From an uncultured Flavobacteriaceae bacterium (GTDB lineage: Bacteria > Bacteroidota > Bacteroidia > Flavobacteriales > Flavobacteriaceae): a DNA stretch of 64,000 nucleotides. Position numbers and translations under genes: made by a program. Where the stretch lies: contig CALKOU010000006.1 in assembly GCA_938092005.1 (NCBI GenBank), positions 1-64,000 of the forward strand. The letters run 5' to 3'. Shown here piece after piece: positions 40,219 to 50,897 of the stretch. Each line of letters begins with the position of its first letter. The stretch's first letter is position 1. The notes below the pieces were generated by a model. The model saw only the letters and a list, made by a program, of their open reading frames with translations, did not search any database and had not been told where the DNA came from.

Positions 40219-41223
40219 TTGGTTAATATGACTACAAAAAATGCAGCCATAACCGCCGTTGGAGGCTACGTTCCAGAGCATGTGCTCACCAATGCTGACT
40301 TAGAGCAAATGGTGGATACTAGCGATGAGTGGATCCTTTCGCGCACTGGCATTAAAGAGCGCCGTATACTCAAACCTGCATCTTTAGGAACTTCTTTTAT
40401 GGCCATAAAAGCTGCTCAAAACCTTCTCAAAAAAAAGAATCTTGACCCCATTGAAATAGATTTGGTCATTGTTGCCACCACAACACCCGACATGCCCGTA
40501 TCGTCTACAGCGGCTTATGTTGCTACAGAAATTGGTGCTGATAACGCTTTTGCGTACGACTTACAAGGCGCTTGTTCTGGGTTTTTATTTGGCATGTCTG
40601 CTGCTTCAGCACATATACTTTCTGGTCGGTACAAAAAAGTATTGCTCATTGGTGCAGATACCATGTCATCAGTTATTGACTATACAGACCGAACTACTTG
40701 CGTGATCTTTGGAGATGGTGCTGGGGCTGTACTTTTTGAGCCTAACGAAGAAGGGCTTGGATTACAGGACGAGGTGCTTCGTGTAGACGGCAGCGGCAGG
40801 ACTTTTCTAAAAATTGAAGCAGGAGGATCCATGTTACCTGCGTCCAAAGAAACTGTAGCAGAAAACAAACATTTTCTTCATCAGGAAGGTCGTCAAGTGT
40901 TCAAATTTGCGGTGTCAAATATGAGTGCTGCCATTGAACAGGTGCTCAAAAGAAACGATTTATCTAAAGATGAAATCGATTTTGTTATTGCACATCAAGC
41001 AAACAAACGTATCTTAGATGCAATATCGAACCATTTAGACCTCAAACCAGATCAAATGTTAATCAATATTGAACGTTACGGAAACACAACAGCTGCGACA
41101 TTACCCTTGTTGTTGTGGGATTATGAAGATCAACTTAAAAAAAATCAAAAATTACTTTTCACTGCGTTTGGTGGTGGCTTCACTTGGGGAGCCAGTTACC
41201 TAACGTGGGCGTACAACACCTAA
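40219..41223 (+). CDS. fabH: 3-oxoacyl-ACP synthase III
   Basis: [54 protein letters not shown]. Confidence 0.97.
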   Translation: MVNMTTKNAAITAVGGYVPEHVLTNADLEQMVDTSDEWILSRTGIKERRILKPASLGTSFMAIKAAQNLLKKKNLDPIEIDLVIVATTTPDMPVSSTAAYVATEIGADNAFAYDLQGACSGFLFGMSAASAHILSGRYKKVLLIGADTMSSVIDYTDRTTCVIFGDGAGAVLFEPNEEGLGLQDEVLRVDGSGRTFLKIEAGGSMLPASKETVAENKHFLHQEGRQVFKFAVSNMSAAIEQVLKRNDLSKDEIDFVIAHQANKRILDAISNHLDLKPDQMLINIERYGNTTAATLPLLLWDYEDQLKKNQKLLFTAFGGGFTWGASYLTWAYNT

Positions 41224-41234
41224 AAACAATAACC

Positions 41235-41717
41235 ATGGAATTAAAAGAAATCCAAAACCTAATCAAGTTTGTTGCCAAATCTGGAGCTAGTGAAGTTAGC
41301 TTAGAAATGGGCGATATTAAAATCAATATAAAAACAGACAAGGGCGAAACAACTGTACCTGTAGCAGCGGTACAACAAGCAGCGCCTGTAGTGGTTGCGC
41401 CTGCGCCAGTTGCTGCCGCACCAGCTACTCCGGTTCCGGCGGCGGTTGCTGAATCAGCTGCGCCAGCACCAACCGAAGGTGAAACGGTTAAATCGCCTAT
41501 TATCGGTACCTTCTACCGTAAACCATCACCTGATAAGCCGAACTTTGTGGAGGTTGGTGATCGTGTAGCAGAAGGTGACACGCTTTGTGTTATTGAAGCC
41601 ATGAAACTCTTTAATGAAATTGAGGCTGAAACAAGTGGTACGATTGTGAAAATTTTGGTTGAAGACTCAACTCCGGTTGAATTTGACCAACCCTTATTTA
41701 TCATTGATCCTTCCTAA
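41235..41717 (+). CDS. accB: acetyl-CoA carboxylase biotin carboxyl carrier protein
   Basis: Ala/Pro linker, C-terminal [44 protein letters not shown]. Confidence 0.96.
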   Translation: MELKEIQNLIKFVAKSGASEVSLEMGDIKINIKTDKGETTVPVAAVQQAAPVVVAPAPVAAAPATPVPAAVAESAAPAPTEGETVKSPIIGTFYRKPSPDKPNFVEVGDRVAEGDTLCVIEAMKLFNEIEAETSGTIVKILVEDSTPVEFDQPLFIIDPS

Positions 41718-41727
41718 ACCCTGTCTT

Positions 41728-43068
41728 ATGTTTAACAAGATATTAATCGCCAACAGAGGCGAAATAGCACTACGTGTTATCCGAACATGTCGTGAAATGG
41801 GTATTAAAACAGTAGCTGTTTATTCTAAAGCAGATGCTGACAGCTTACACGTTCGTTTTGCAGATGAGGCCGTTTGTATTGGCCCTGCGCCCAGTAGTGA
41901 GTCATACCTTAAAATGGCAAACATTATTGCTGCAGCTGAAATTACCAACGCTGATGCCATTCACCCTGGATATGGGTTTTTGTCTGAGAATGCCAAGTTT
42001 TCTAAAATTTGTGAAGAACACAAAATAAAATTCATTGGTGCCTCTGCGCAAATGATTCAGCAAATGGGTGATAAAGCTACCGCAAAAGCTACCATGAAAG
42101 CCGCAGGTGTGCCTACCATACCGGGTTCTGAAGGTATCATTCCATCTTTTAAAGAATGTAAAAAACTGGCTAAAAAAGCAGGATATCCCGTCATGTTAAA
42201 AGCTACTGCTGGTGGTGGTGGTAAAGGGATGCGCGCCGTATGGAAAGAAGAAGATCTTGAAAAAGCATGGGAAAGCGCACGTCAAGAATCCAAAGCTGCC
42301 TTTGGAAACGATGACATGTACTTAGAAAAGCTTATTGAAGAACCGCGCCACATCGAAATTCAAGTAGTAGGTGATGCGTTTGGTAAAGCCTGTCATTTGT
42401 CTGAACGCGATTGTTCGGTACAAAGACGCCATCAAAAATTAACCGAAGAAACTCCCTCGCCTTTTATGACCGATAAGCTCCGTGAAGAAATGGGAACAGC
42501 AGCGGTTAAGGCGGCAGAATATATCAAATATGAAGGTGCTGGAACAGTTGAATTTTTGGTCGACAAGCATCGAAACTTCTTTTTTATGGAGATGAATACA
42601 CGTATTCAAGTGGAGCATCCCATTACCGAGCAAGTTATTGATTTCGACTTGATTGCAGAACAAATAAAAGTAGCAGCCGGTATTCCAATTGAAGGTAAAA
42701 ACTACCTACCAAAGTTACATTCGATTGAATGTCGTATTAATGCTGAAGATCCTCACAACGATTTTCGTCCATCGCCTGGAATAATTAAAACCTTGCATAC
42801 GCCAGGTGGTCACGGAGTGCGCCTAGACACACACGTATATGGTGGGTATATGATACCTCCGCATTACGATTCTATGATCGCAAAGTTGATTACTACCGCA
42901 CAAACACGTGAGGAAGCTATCAATAAAATGAAACGTGCGCTAGACGAGTTTGTGATTGAGGGCGTAAAAACGACTATTCCATTCCACCGTCAATTGATGG
43001 ACCATCCTGATTATGTGGCAGGTAATTATACCACCAAATTCATGGAAGATTTCGAAATGAAGGAATAG
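41728..43068 (+). CDS. accC: acetyl-CoA carboxylase biotin carboxylase subunit
   Basis: [71 protein letters not shown]. Confidence 0.97.
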   Translation: MFNKILIANRGEIALRVIRTCREMGIKTVAVYSKADADSLHVRFADEAVCIGPAPSSESYLKMANIIAAAEITNADAIHPGYGFLSENAKFSKICEEHKIKFIGASAQMIQQMGDKATAKATMKAAGVPTIPGSEGIIPSFKECKKLAKKAGYPVMLKATAGGGGKGMRAVWKEEDLEKAWESARQESKAAFGNDDMYLEKLIEEPRHIEIQVVGDAFGKACHLSERDCSVQRRHQKLTEETPSPFMTDKLREEMGTAAVKAAEYIKYEGAGTVEFLVDKHRNFFFMEMNTRIQVEHPITEQVIDFDLIAEQIKVAAGIPIEGKNYLPKLHSIECRINAEDPHNDFRPSPGIIKTLHTPGGHGVRLDTHVYGGYMIPPHYDSMIAKLITTAQTREEAINKMKRALDEFVIEGVKTTIPFHRQLMDHPDYVAGNYTTKFMEDFEMKE

Positions 43069-43074
43069 TTCCTA

Positions 43075-45201
43075 CTATCCTTTTACCTTTTTGTTAGGCA
43101 GCACCTTGTAGCCCATATTGTAGAGGGTGAACGCAAAAATATCGGCATATTGCTCTATGGTTTTGTCAACGGGTGTCCCTGCGCCATGCCCTGCATTGGT
43201 TTCAATTCGAATCATGACGGGGTTACTACCTGCTTGCATTTGCTGTAACTGCGCAGCAAACTTAAAGGAATGCGCAGGCACAACGCGGTCATCATGATCT
43301 CCTGTTGTAATTAGTGTCGCTGGGTAAGCCGTATTGGCTTCTACATTATGGACAGGTGAATATCCTTTCAGGTATTCAAACATTTCTTTAGAATCTTCAG
43401 CCGTACCGTAATCGTAAGCCCAACCTGCACCCGCTGTAAAGGTGTGGTAACGCAACATGTCTAAAACACCTACGGCGGGCAGTGCTACTTTAAATAGTTC
43501 GGGACGTTGTGTCATGCAAGCGCCTACAAGTAACCCTCCGTTTGAACCCCCTCTGATTGCAAGAAAGTTAGGATTGGTGTATTTGTTATCCATTAAAAAT
43601 GCTGCTGCTGCAATAAAATCGTCAAATACGTTTTGTTTGTTTGTCTTAGTACCGGCATCGTGCCAGGCTTTTCCATACTCACCACCTCCACGTAAATTGG
43701 GTACCGCATAAACGCCGCCTTGCATTAACCAAACGGCATTGGTGATGCTGAAAGAAGGAGTCAGGTTTATGTTAAACCCACCATATCCGTATAATATTGT
43801 GGGGTTTTTACCATCAAGCTTTAATCCTTTTTTGTGTGTTATCATCATGGGAACTTTAGTCCCGTCTTTGGAGGTATAAAATACTTGTTTGGACTCAAAG
43901 TCAGAGGCATTAAACGCAATTTCGGGGGTCCAATATTGTTTTGTTTCCCCTGTTGAGGGGTTAAGTGAAAAGGAAGAAGAAGGCGTGTGATAATTTGAAA
44001 AATTGTAATACAACACGTCCTGTTTTTTCTTGCCGCTAAAGCCACTCGCACTCCCCGAGGCAGGTAATTCAATTTCCCGTACTAACGCGCCATTATACTC
44101 GTATTGATATACTTTTGAAAGCGCATCTACCATGTACTCAGCAAAGAAATAACCACTTCCGCTACTAATACTCAAAACATCTTTTTGCTCTGGAATAACG
44201 TCTTTCCAAAATGTGACACTGGGTGTTTTTGCGTTGGCTTTTACAAGTTTTTTATTTGGTGCATCTAAGTTAGTGACTAAAAATAATGTACTCCCGTCGG
44301 TATCGAGTACATAGGTGTCTGAGTCCTCGTTGTCAACTATTGGTGTTAGCTTTTGCTTAGGGTCGTTAAAGTCCAACATAAAAAGCTTGTTCCCAGACGT
44401 GGTATTTGACGCACTAATAAACAAATAACGCTGATCGTCGGAAACGTAGCCCCCAACATAGCGGTGCTTTTGCGCATCGGTGCCTCCAAAAACAACCTTG
44501 TCTTCAGATTGTGGAGTTCCCAATTTGTGGTAGTATAACTTATGTTGATCTGTTTTTGCAGAAAGTTCAGAACCGTCAGGTTTATCATAAGAGGCGTAAT
44601 AAAACCCTTCGTTATTTTTCCACGAAACAGAACTAAACTTAACGTTAGAAAGTGTGTCTTCTATGATGATTTTCGATGCAGCATTCATCACAATAATTTT
44701 CCGCCAATCAGACCCGCCTTCCGAAATAAGATAGGCTAATCTACTCCCATCTTTAGTAAAACGAACACCTGCTAACGAAGTGGTACCGTCTTCTGAAAAA
44801 CTATTCGGGTCGAGAAAAACCTCAGGTGCTTTATTGTCTTTTTGTCGATATAAAACATAGTGGTTTTGCAACCCATCGTTTTTATAAAAATAGGTGTATG
44901 CGCCTTCAACAAAAGGCGTTGACCGTTTTTCGTAGTTCCAAAGTTTTGTAAGAGATGCTTTAAGCGATTCACGGTATGGAATTTCTTGTAAGTAATCAAA
45001 TGTAATTTCGTTTTGACGACTTACCCAATCTTCTGTTTCGGCAGAACGATCGTCTTCAAGCCAACGATATGGGTCTTCAACCGCTTGACCAAAAAAGGTG
45101 TCAACAACAATTTCTTTATTGGTTTCTGGATAAACGATAGGAGCTTTTTTTGAGCATGAGAGTAAAAGCACGATAAATAAAAGAGCAAATAAGGGGCGCA
45201 T
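43075..45201 (-). CDS. prolyl oligopeptidase family serine peptidase
   Basis: Lipobox LLLSCSKK; DPYRWLEDDRSAETEDWVSRQN, RGGSNGGLLVGACMTQRPELFKVALPAVGVLDMLR, GDHDDRVVPAHSFKFAA. Confidence 0.95.
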   Translation of the reverse strand: MRPLFALLFIVLLLSCSKKAPIVYPETNKEIVVDTFFGQAVEDPYRWLEDDRSAETEDWVSRQNEITFDYLQEIPYRESLKASLTKLWNYEKRSTPFVEGAYTYFYKNDGLQNHYVLYRQKDNKAPEVFLDPNSFSEDGTTSLAGVRFTKDGSRLAYLISEGGSDWRKIIVMNAASKIIIEDTLSNVKFSSVSWKNNEGFYYASYDKPDGSELSAKTDQHKLYYHKLGTPQSEDKVVFGGTDAQKHRYVGGYVSDDQRYLFISASNTTSGNKLFMLDFNDPKQKLTPIVDNEDSDTYVLDTDGSTLFLVTNLDAPNKKLVKANAKTPSVTFWKDVIPEQKDVLSISSGSGYFFAEYMVDALSKVYQYEYNGALVREIELPASGSASGFSGKKKQDVLYYNFSNYHTPSSSFSLNPSTGETKQYWTPEIAFNASDFESKQVFYTSKDGTKVPMMITHKKGLKLDGKNPTILYGYGGFNINLTPSFSITNAVWLMQGGVYAVPNLRGGGEYGKAWHDAGTKTNKQNVFDDFIAAAAFLMDNKYTNPNFLAIRGGSNGGLLVGACMTQRPELFKVALPAVGVLDMLRYHTFTAGAGWAYDYGTAEDSKEMFEYLKGYSPVHNVEANTAYPATLITTGDHDDRVVPAHSFKFAAQLQQMQAGSNPVMIRIETNAGHGAGTPVDKTIEQYADIFAFTLYNMGYKVLPNKKVKG

Positions 45202-45233
45202 AATTTTAAATTTACGCCCAATGTAATAAAAAT

Positions 45234-46220
45234 CTATAACAAGTCTGCCCCAGCGAGATATTCCGCAATTTGAACGGTATTGGTAGCCGCACCTTTACGC
45301 AAATTGTCTGCTACAATCCAAAGATTTAAACCGTTTTCTTGAGATGTGTCTTTTCGAAGACGCCCAACAAAAACCTCGTCTTTTCCATGTGCTTGAAGTG
45401 GCATCGGATACTGGTTATTGTGAATATCGTCTTGCACAACAACACCAGGTGTTGCGGCAAGAATTTCACGAACCTCGTCCAATTCTGCAGGATTTCTTAG
45501 CGTAAGGTTTACCGATTCGCTGTGGCCACCAACAACGGGAATACGAACGGCAGTAGCTGTAACACGAATGTTGGGATCTAAAATTTTATGTGTTTCGTTC
45601 ACCAACTTCATTTCTTCCTTGGTGTAATTATTATCCAAGAAAACATCACAATGCGGTAAGGCATTTCTATGAATCGCATGCGGATATGCCATTTCGCCTG
45701 CTATGCCTTCATATTCGTTTTCTAACTGCTGCACCGCTTTTACACCTGTTCCCGTAATGGACTGGTAGGTGGAAACCACCACACGCTCGATGCCAAATGC
45801 TCTATGAATAGGCGCAAGTGCCATCACCAGTTGTATGGTAGAACAGTTTGGATTTGCAATAATTTTGTCCTCAGCTGTGAGTTCGTTAGCGTTAATTTCT
45901 GGGACAATAAGTTTGTGGTCGGGATGCATGCGCCACGCCGAAGAATTGTCAATTACCGTACAGCCTACTGCGGCGAATTTAGGTGCCCACTCAAGAGAAG
46001 TATCGCCACCAGCAGAAAACAAGGCAACGTCGGGCTTGAGTGCAACGGCATCTTCAAGACCCACTACCGAATAGGTGTTTCCGTCGTATTCCAACTGCTT
46101 ACCAACAGAACGAGCCGAGGCAACTGGAATTAATTCACTAATGGGAAATTGACGTTCTGCCAATACTTGCAACATGACTTCGCCAACCATTCCAGTGGCT
46201 CCTACTACCGCTACGCGCAT
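45234..46220 (-). CDS. asd: aspartate-semialdehyde dehydrogenase
   Basis: MRVAVVGATGMVGEVMLQVLAERQFP, NPNCSTIQLVMAL, YQSITGTG, RIPVVGGHSESVN. Confidence 0.97.
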   Translation of the reverse strand: MRVAVVGATGMVGEVMLQVLAERQFPISELIPVASARSVGKQLEYDGNTYSVVGLEDAVALKPDVALFSAGGDTSLEWAPKFAAVGCTVIDNSSAWRMHPDHKLIVPEINANELTAEDKIIANPNCSTIQLVMALAPIHRAFGIERVVVSTYQSITGTGVKAVQQLENEYEGIAGEMAYPHAIHRNALPHCDVFLDNNYTKEEMKLVNETHKILDPNIRVTATAVRIPVVGGHSESVNLTLRNPAELDEVREILAATPGVVVQDDIHNNQYPMPLQAHGKDEVFVGRLRKDTSQENGLNLWIVADNLRKGAATNTVQIAEYLAGADLL

Positions 46221-46339
46221 ACTTAAAAATTTTGCTGCGAATGTACGCTATTCGTCGCATAAAATAATAGGAGATGCAAGCTTTATCAAAAAAATAACAA
46301 GTTGTTGTATTTGTAACAATCAGCGCGCTGTTTTATCTT

Positions 46340-47872
46340 TTAATCAAAAAGAGTCAAGTGCTCTTTTTTATAGTTAATAAGTTTTTTGATTTTGCCAGGC
46401 TGTGCCCAATTCATTGTCCCCTCCATTTTAAGAGACAATAAATAGGACTCTATAACTGGATTAGATAATTCAGTTAAAACTCTATCCGCTTCACGCAAAG
46501 TACGTACAGGGATAAACGCTTGTAGAGACTGGTTCGCTTGCCATTTTCCGTCAAATATTAAAGGGCAAAATTCTTTTTTCCCATATGCTTCCCAAACAAT
46601 TTTGTAAGGCATAAAGTTGTAATATCCCATTCCTAGTAATGCCCACCAATATCCTTTTTTAAGCCAGGATCCTATCATAATTCCTTTTCTATGCCTCAAT
46701 TCTTCTTGATGCTTAAATAGATATTGATATAAGTTTGGATAAGATTTCAACACGCTTAACTCAAGTGGTCGACCATTTGAGTGGTATGGCAAAAGCACCC
46801 ATTTTCTGGGGTTAATGGAATCATCTTTAAAGTTCTTAGACGTTATTAAAGGAAATACAAATTTTTTAGGAAGCGTTATAGATTCATTAACGAGGCAATT
46901 CGCATCGTCTATCTCTTTATATGATTCGAAAAAGAAGATTTTATTCGCTCCACAAGTATTAATTCCTTGTCTAGGGACAGACTCTTTGTCAATCTCGATA
47001 GGAACTATGTCATTTAAAATATTTTCAGAGTCAATATCATAGATACTTAAAGGATCTGTTAAATGAAATAAAGGTTTCGCCAACAATGAAAGCCATTTCC
47101 CTTTTTCATGTCTCTCAAAAGGAATTGGAAACGTTGAAGCTATATCACGTTTTAAATGAATTAAAGAATATCTAGTTGCAATGCCATTGAAAACATCAAC
47201 ATCATTGAAGTCATAAACTTTAACTAAAGAAAAGGGGGTGTCATTTACTTTATAGGTTCTAAAATGTTGATTTGCACCATCGTTTAACAGTATCGACAAA
47301 GGGGCAAAGAGGAAAGCTTCTCCGTTGTTTTTAAGAAAATCTTTAACGGCTATTTGAATAACTAATGCTGCAATATCTATTCGTGAGCCCCCGAGCAAAA
47401 GACTTTGGCTATTTCCTACTAAATCATAATTTAAAAAATATTCCTTTATCTTCTGCTTGTAGTTTTTTGGTAAGTCTACAAAGTTTTGCCACGGAGGATT
47501 CCCAAAAATTAGATCATATTCCTTGTGCTCTAATTCTAATATGTCACAATTCGAAAAATTACTTGACATATCAATCCCGTATTTTTTTTGAAATTTTTTA
47601 ATCGCTCGTTCACAGTAAGTGCTATTTAGTTCATTGCCATATAGATTTTTTAGTGGCAATTCTGTTATTGAGAATCCCCTTTCAACTCCATGTATCACAA
47701 GTGAATCAAGTAAATTCCCTTCGCCCATAGTCGGATCAAATACGCTAGCGCCATTCATCCATTTTGTGAAAATATCGAACTGCATGATTGCAAAGTTCCC
47801 CCACTCAACAGGTGTAAACACATCACCAATTTTCAATCTTTTATCTGATAAACTTGAATGATTTATACCCAT
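46340..47872 (-). CDS. class I N6-adenine DNA methyltransferase (type II R-M methylase)
   Basis: SAM motif FDPTMGEGNLLD, catalytic NPPW (DLIFGNPPWQNF), additional C-terminal target-recognition-like region; 510 aa. Confidence 0.85.
   Translation of the reverse strand: MGINHSSLSDKRLKIGDVFTPVEWGNFAIMQFDIFTKWMNGASVFDPTMGEGNLLDSLVIHGVERGFSITELPLKNLYGNELNSTYCERAIKKFQKKYGIDMSSNFSNCDILELEHKEYDLIFGNPPWQNFVDLPKNYKQKIKEYFLNYDLVGNSQSLLLGGSRIDIAALVIQIAVKDFLKNNGEAFLFAPLSILLNDGANQHFRTYKVNDTPFSLVKVYDFNDVDVFNGIATRYSLIHLKRDIASTFPIPFERHEKGKWLSLLAKPLFHLTDPLSIYDIDSENILNDIVPIEIDKESVPRQGINTCGANKIFFFESYKEIDDANCLVNESITLPKKFVFPLITSKNFKDDSINPRKWVLLPYHSNGRPLELSVLKSYPNLYQYLFKHQEELRHRKGIMIGSWLKKGYWWALLGMGYYNFMPYKIVWEAYGKKEFCPLIFDGKWQANQSLQAFIPVRTLREADRVLTELSNPVIESYLLSLKMEGTMNWAQPGKIKKLINYKKEHLTLFD
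46346..46368. terminator. terminator-like hairpin overlapping the 3' end of the methyltransferase gene
   Basis: AAAAAGAG-TCAAGTG-CTCTTTTT; 8-bp arms with A/T tracts, inside the final codons. Confidence 0.35.
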
Positions 47873-48509
47873 TAGCTTTAAATTCTATAATTGATGTAAT
47901 CCTTTTTTCTGCATCTGCTTTTACACGATTGTAATGAGTAATGGTCAAGTCACAGAATACATCAAAAAAGTCTGAGTAAGATCTATGCCACTCTATTTCA
48001 TCCCATACTTGATTCAATGTATAATTTAATCTTACCTGTCCAGTTCCTAAATTTTCAATCCTATATGTATTACTGGGAAGTGAATGGAAAGGGGCTACCC
48101 TAATGTATTCAATGTCTCGACTATTGTTCTCTAGCGTAGACTTGTCGTGACCAAACTCGACAATCATAAACACGCCTTTGTCATTCGCCAAATATTTAAG
48201 TAAGTTGCCAACTGCACATACGCCACCATCTGAATAACTTGTTTTGTCTAAATCTTTCGTTTTAACATCAAACCCAAATAACACCCCTTTAACTTCACAT
48301 GCAAAATCAAAAATAGATCTTCTTCCAGGTAGGTCAATTGGTTTGTAATTGAGCTTATTACATATCTCTGCCCAGTTTTCAGTAATACGTTTTTCAATCA
48401 TTGCCCCAAAGGCTCTACTATCTTCTCGGGCAGCTATTCCAGATGTTAATTCTTCAAATAGTGTTTGTAGCTCTTCTTCAATCTTAATTGAAATCTCTTT
48501 GTAATCCAT
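47841..48509 (-). CDS. putative type II restriction endonuclease (PD-(D/E)XK-like)
   Basis: 222 aa; IFDFACEVKGVLFGFDVKTKD compatible with a D-x(n)-D-x-K nuclease core; overlaps the start of the methyltransferase gene by 32 bp in the same transcriptional direction. Confidence 0.65.
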   Translation of the reverse strand: MDYKEISIKIEEELQTLFEELTSGIAAREDSRAFGAMIEKRITENWAEICNKLNYKPIDLPGRRSIFDFACEVKGVLFGFDVKTKDLDKTSYSDGGVCAVGNLLKYLANDKGVFMIVEFGHDKSTLENNSRDIEYIRVAPFHSLPSNTYRIENLGTGQVRLNYTLNQVWDEIEWHRSYSDFFDVFCDLTITHYNRVKADAEKRITSIIEFKANGYKSFKFIR

Positions 48510-48605
48510 TTCTATTTTTTATTGAACTAAATCCCCAATGTCTTAGTGTGCAAAGCTTTATTATGGAGCTTTTTTCAAATATACCTTTTTTAAATGTAGC
48601 GAAAC

Positions 48606-49706
48606 CTAAAGAGACATAATCTTTCGCTTGATACGTTGCGAAAGTCCTGTGATAAGTTCATACGAGATCGTACCTGCGCTGTTGGCAAGTGTTTCTGCGC
48701 TAGCATCTGGGCCTAAAACAATCACTTGATCCCCTTCTTGGCAGTCAATATGTGTAACATCTACCATGATCATGTCCATACACACGTTACCAATAATAGG
48801 TGCTTTTTGGTCGTGAATCATAACGTAACCGTTTCCATTGCCATAAATACGTCCTATTCCGTCTGCGTGACCTAATGGGAGGGTAGCGGTTTTGGTTTTG
48901 GTTGTTGCCACAAATGCTCTGTTGTAACCAAGGGAAGCCCCCTTTTCAAGCACATGGATTTGAGAAATTATGGTCTTTAAGGTAAGTACCGGCTTGAGTT
49001 GCGCATCAACACTGGGGTCGTTACCATAACCATAAAGGCTTATGCCCGTACGTACCATGTCGTACTGTGCGTCAGGATAACGCAACACGCCAGAAGTGTT
49101 TAGCACATGGAAAATTGTATTGGGATGCGCTACTTTAAAACTACTGGCAATATCAACAAACGTTCGAAGCTGCATTTTTGTAAATGTTGCTTCGCTGCTA
49201 TCGTCAGAAGCAGCCAAATGTGAATATACCCCTTGAAGATGTAGCCATGCGCTGTTTGTGTTCATAGAATCTAAAAGCGACACCACATCTTTTGGCTGAA
49301 ACCCTAACCGATTAAGACCTGTATTGAACTTTACATGTACGGGATAATTCTTAGTTTGTGTTTCCTTGAGTTTGTTGAGAAATGCATCTAAAATACGTTG
49401 GCTGTATAGGCTTGGTTCAAGTTGATGATTTATCAATGCTTCAAAGTTTGGCACTTGGGGGTGCAACACCAAAATAGGTGTTGTAATGCCTGCTTTACGA
49501 AGTGCTATTCCTTCATGCACATAAGCAACACCAAAATAATCAACTCCTTGTTCCGCAAGACAGGTTGCCACAGCAACGGCATCGCTTCCATAGCCAAACG
49601 CCTTCACAACAGCCAGGAGCTTGGTGTTGGTAGACAAGCGTTTTCGTAAGAACGAATAATTATGCCTTAGGTTGGAGAGGTGAATTTCAAGAACGGTATC
49701 GCTCAT
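48606..49706 (-). CDS. alr: alanine racemase
   Basis: LLAVVKAFGYGSDAVAVA (PLP Lys), HVLNTSG, DMVRTGISLYG, GNVCMDMIMVDVT. Confidence 0.96.
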   Translation of the reverse strand: MSDTVLEIHLSNLRHNYSFLRKRLSTNTKLLAVVKAFGYGSDAVAVATCLAEQGVDYFGVAYVHEGIALRKAGITTPILVLHPQVPNFEALINHQLEPSLYSQRILDAFLNKLKETQTKNYPVHVKFNTGLNRLGFQPKDVVSLLDSMNTNSAWLHLQGVYSHLAASDDSSEATFTKMQLRTFVDIASSFKVAHPNTIFHVLNTSGVLRYPDAQYDMVRTGISLYGYGNDPSVDAQLKPVLTLKTIISQIHVLEKGASLGYNRAFVATTKTKTATLPLGHADGIGRIYGNGNGYVMIHDQKAPIIGNVCMDMIMVDVTHIDCQEGDQVIVLGPDASAETLANSAGTISYELITGLSQRIKRKIMSL

Positions 49707-49712
49707 ATTGCC

Positions 49713-50354
49713 TTAAGCGTTTTTGCTTTTTTTAGGAGTTACTTCTTCTGCGGTAACATTCATTTTTCGGACTTTTTCTCGCACCATCAGTTTATGAAAA
49801 GCCGCGCGGCTCAAAGGTTCGTATTCTTCGGTTTCGCCTAACATTACTAAATTGTCGTTTTCGCTTTTACGAAAACTATGGTGTGCTAATTGCCCTGTTC
49901 GTGTACAAATCGCGTGCACTTTTGTGACATACTCTGCAGTTGCCATAAGCTGTGGCATCGGACCAAAGGGGTTCCCTTTAAAATCCATATCAAGTCCTGC
50001 TACGATTACACGAACACCTCGATTGGCTAAATCATTGCAAACACGAACGATTTCATCATCAAAAAACTGTGCTTCATCTATTCCAACTACATCACAATTG
50101 TCAGCCAAAAGGCGAATATTAGCAGCGGCAGGAACAGCTGTAGAAACAATTTCATTAGCGTCGTGGGAAACAACTTTATTGTCGTCGTACCGATTGTCCA
50201 CTTCAGGCTTGAAGATTTCAACGTTAAGCTTTGCAAACTTGGCGCGTTTGAGTCGACGGATGAGTTCTTCCGTCTTGCCCGAAAACATAGAACCCGTGAT
50301 GACTTCTATCCAGCCAAACGATTCGTTTTTATATCCTGTATTTTCAAGAAACAT
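49713..50354 (-). CDS. tdk: thymidine kinase
   Basis: GSMFSGKTEELIRRLKRA, VVGIDEAQFFDDEIV, VIVAGLDMDFKGNPFGPMP. Confidence 0.97.
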   Translation of the reverse strand: MFLENTGYKNESFGWIEVITGSMFSGKTEELIRRLKRAKFAKLNVEIFKPEVDNRYDDNKVVSHDANEIVSTAVPAAANIRLLADNCDVVGIDEAQFFDDEIVRVCNDLANRGVRVIVAGLDMDFKGNPFGPMPQLMATAEYVTKVHAICTRTGQLAHHSFRKSENDNLVMLGETEEYEPLSRAAFHKLMVREKVRKMNVTAEEVTPKKSKNA

Positions 50355-50428
50355 AATAGAAGCATGTTTTCAAACGCTTTAGTGCGTAAGAACCATTCAA
50401 AAGTATTAAATTTAGGCAGCCAAAAATT

Positions 50429-50875
50429 ATGGAGGAAGAAAAAGTTTTTCAACGTACTGTCGAAAATGAGTTAATGAGCCTGGCGCATGAGATTTTGCGG
50501 CATCGAAAACGCATGCAACTTTCGGATATTCATGATAAAGCGGCAGCCATTGTTGCCCTTACCACTTCGAATAAAGAAATTGCTAATGCAGCAATCCCAA
50601 AAGAGCAGGCAGCTCCTACCGCATTAGAAGAAGTCTTGCTTGAACCCGTGACTGAAATTGCCTTTGAAGCAGTACCTGTGAATTTTGTGGAAACGCTTTT
50701 TGAAGGAAATAATACTGATTATCAACGGATTATATCCATGCTTAATTCTAAAGAAAATGCAGCGCAAGCCAAAGCATTTATTGAGGAGCAGGTACGTCCC
50801 GACTATGATTGGAGTTCAAAAGAAAGTGAAGTGGTGGCATTTATTGAATATATTTCGAGCCTTTACGAAGTTTAG
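50429..50875 (+). CDS. hypothetical protein, function unknown
   Basis: 148-aa intact ORF, ATG start, between divergent tdk and rsmI; acidic, no recognised motif. Confidence 0.7.
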   Translation: MEEEKVFQRTVENELMSLAHEILRHRKRMQLSDIHDKAAAIVALTTSNKEIANAAIPKEQAAPTALEEVLLEPVTEIAFEAVPVNFVETLFEGNNTDYQRIISMLNSKENAAQAKAFIEEQVRPDYDWSSKESEVVAFIEYISSLYEV

Positions 50876-50897
50876 GTACCTTTCAAAAACACAACGT

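Noticed and set aside
41370-41480. Ala/Pro low-complexity stretch in accB
   Set aside because: Normal flexible linker of biotin carboxyl carrier proteins.
49852-50382. 176-aa plus-strand ORF opposite tdk
   Set aside because: Antisense to the conserved thymidine kinase gene.
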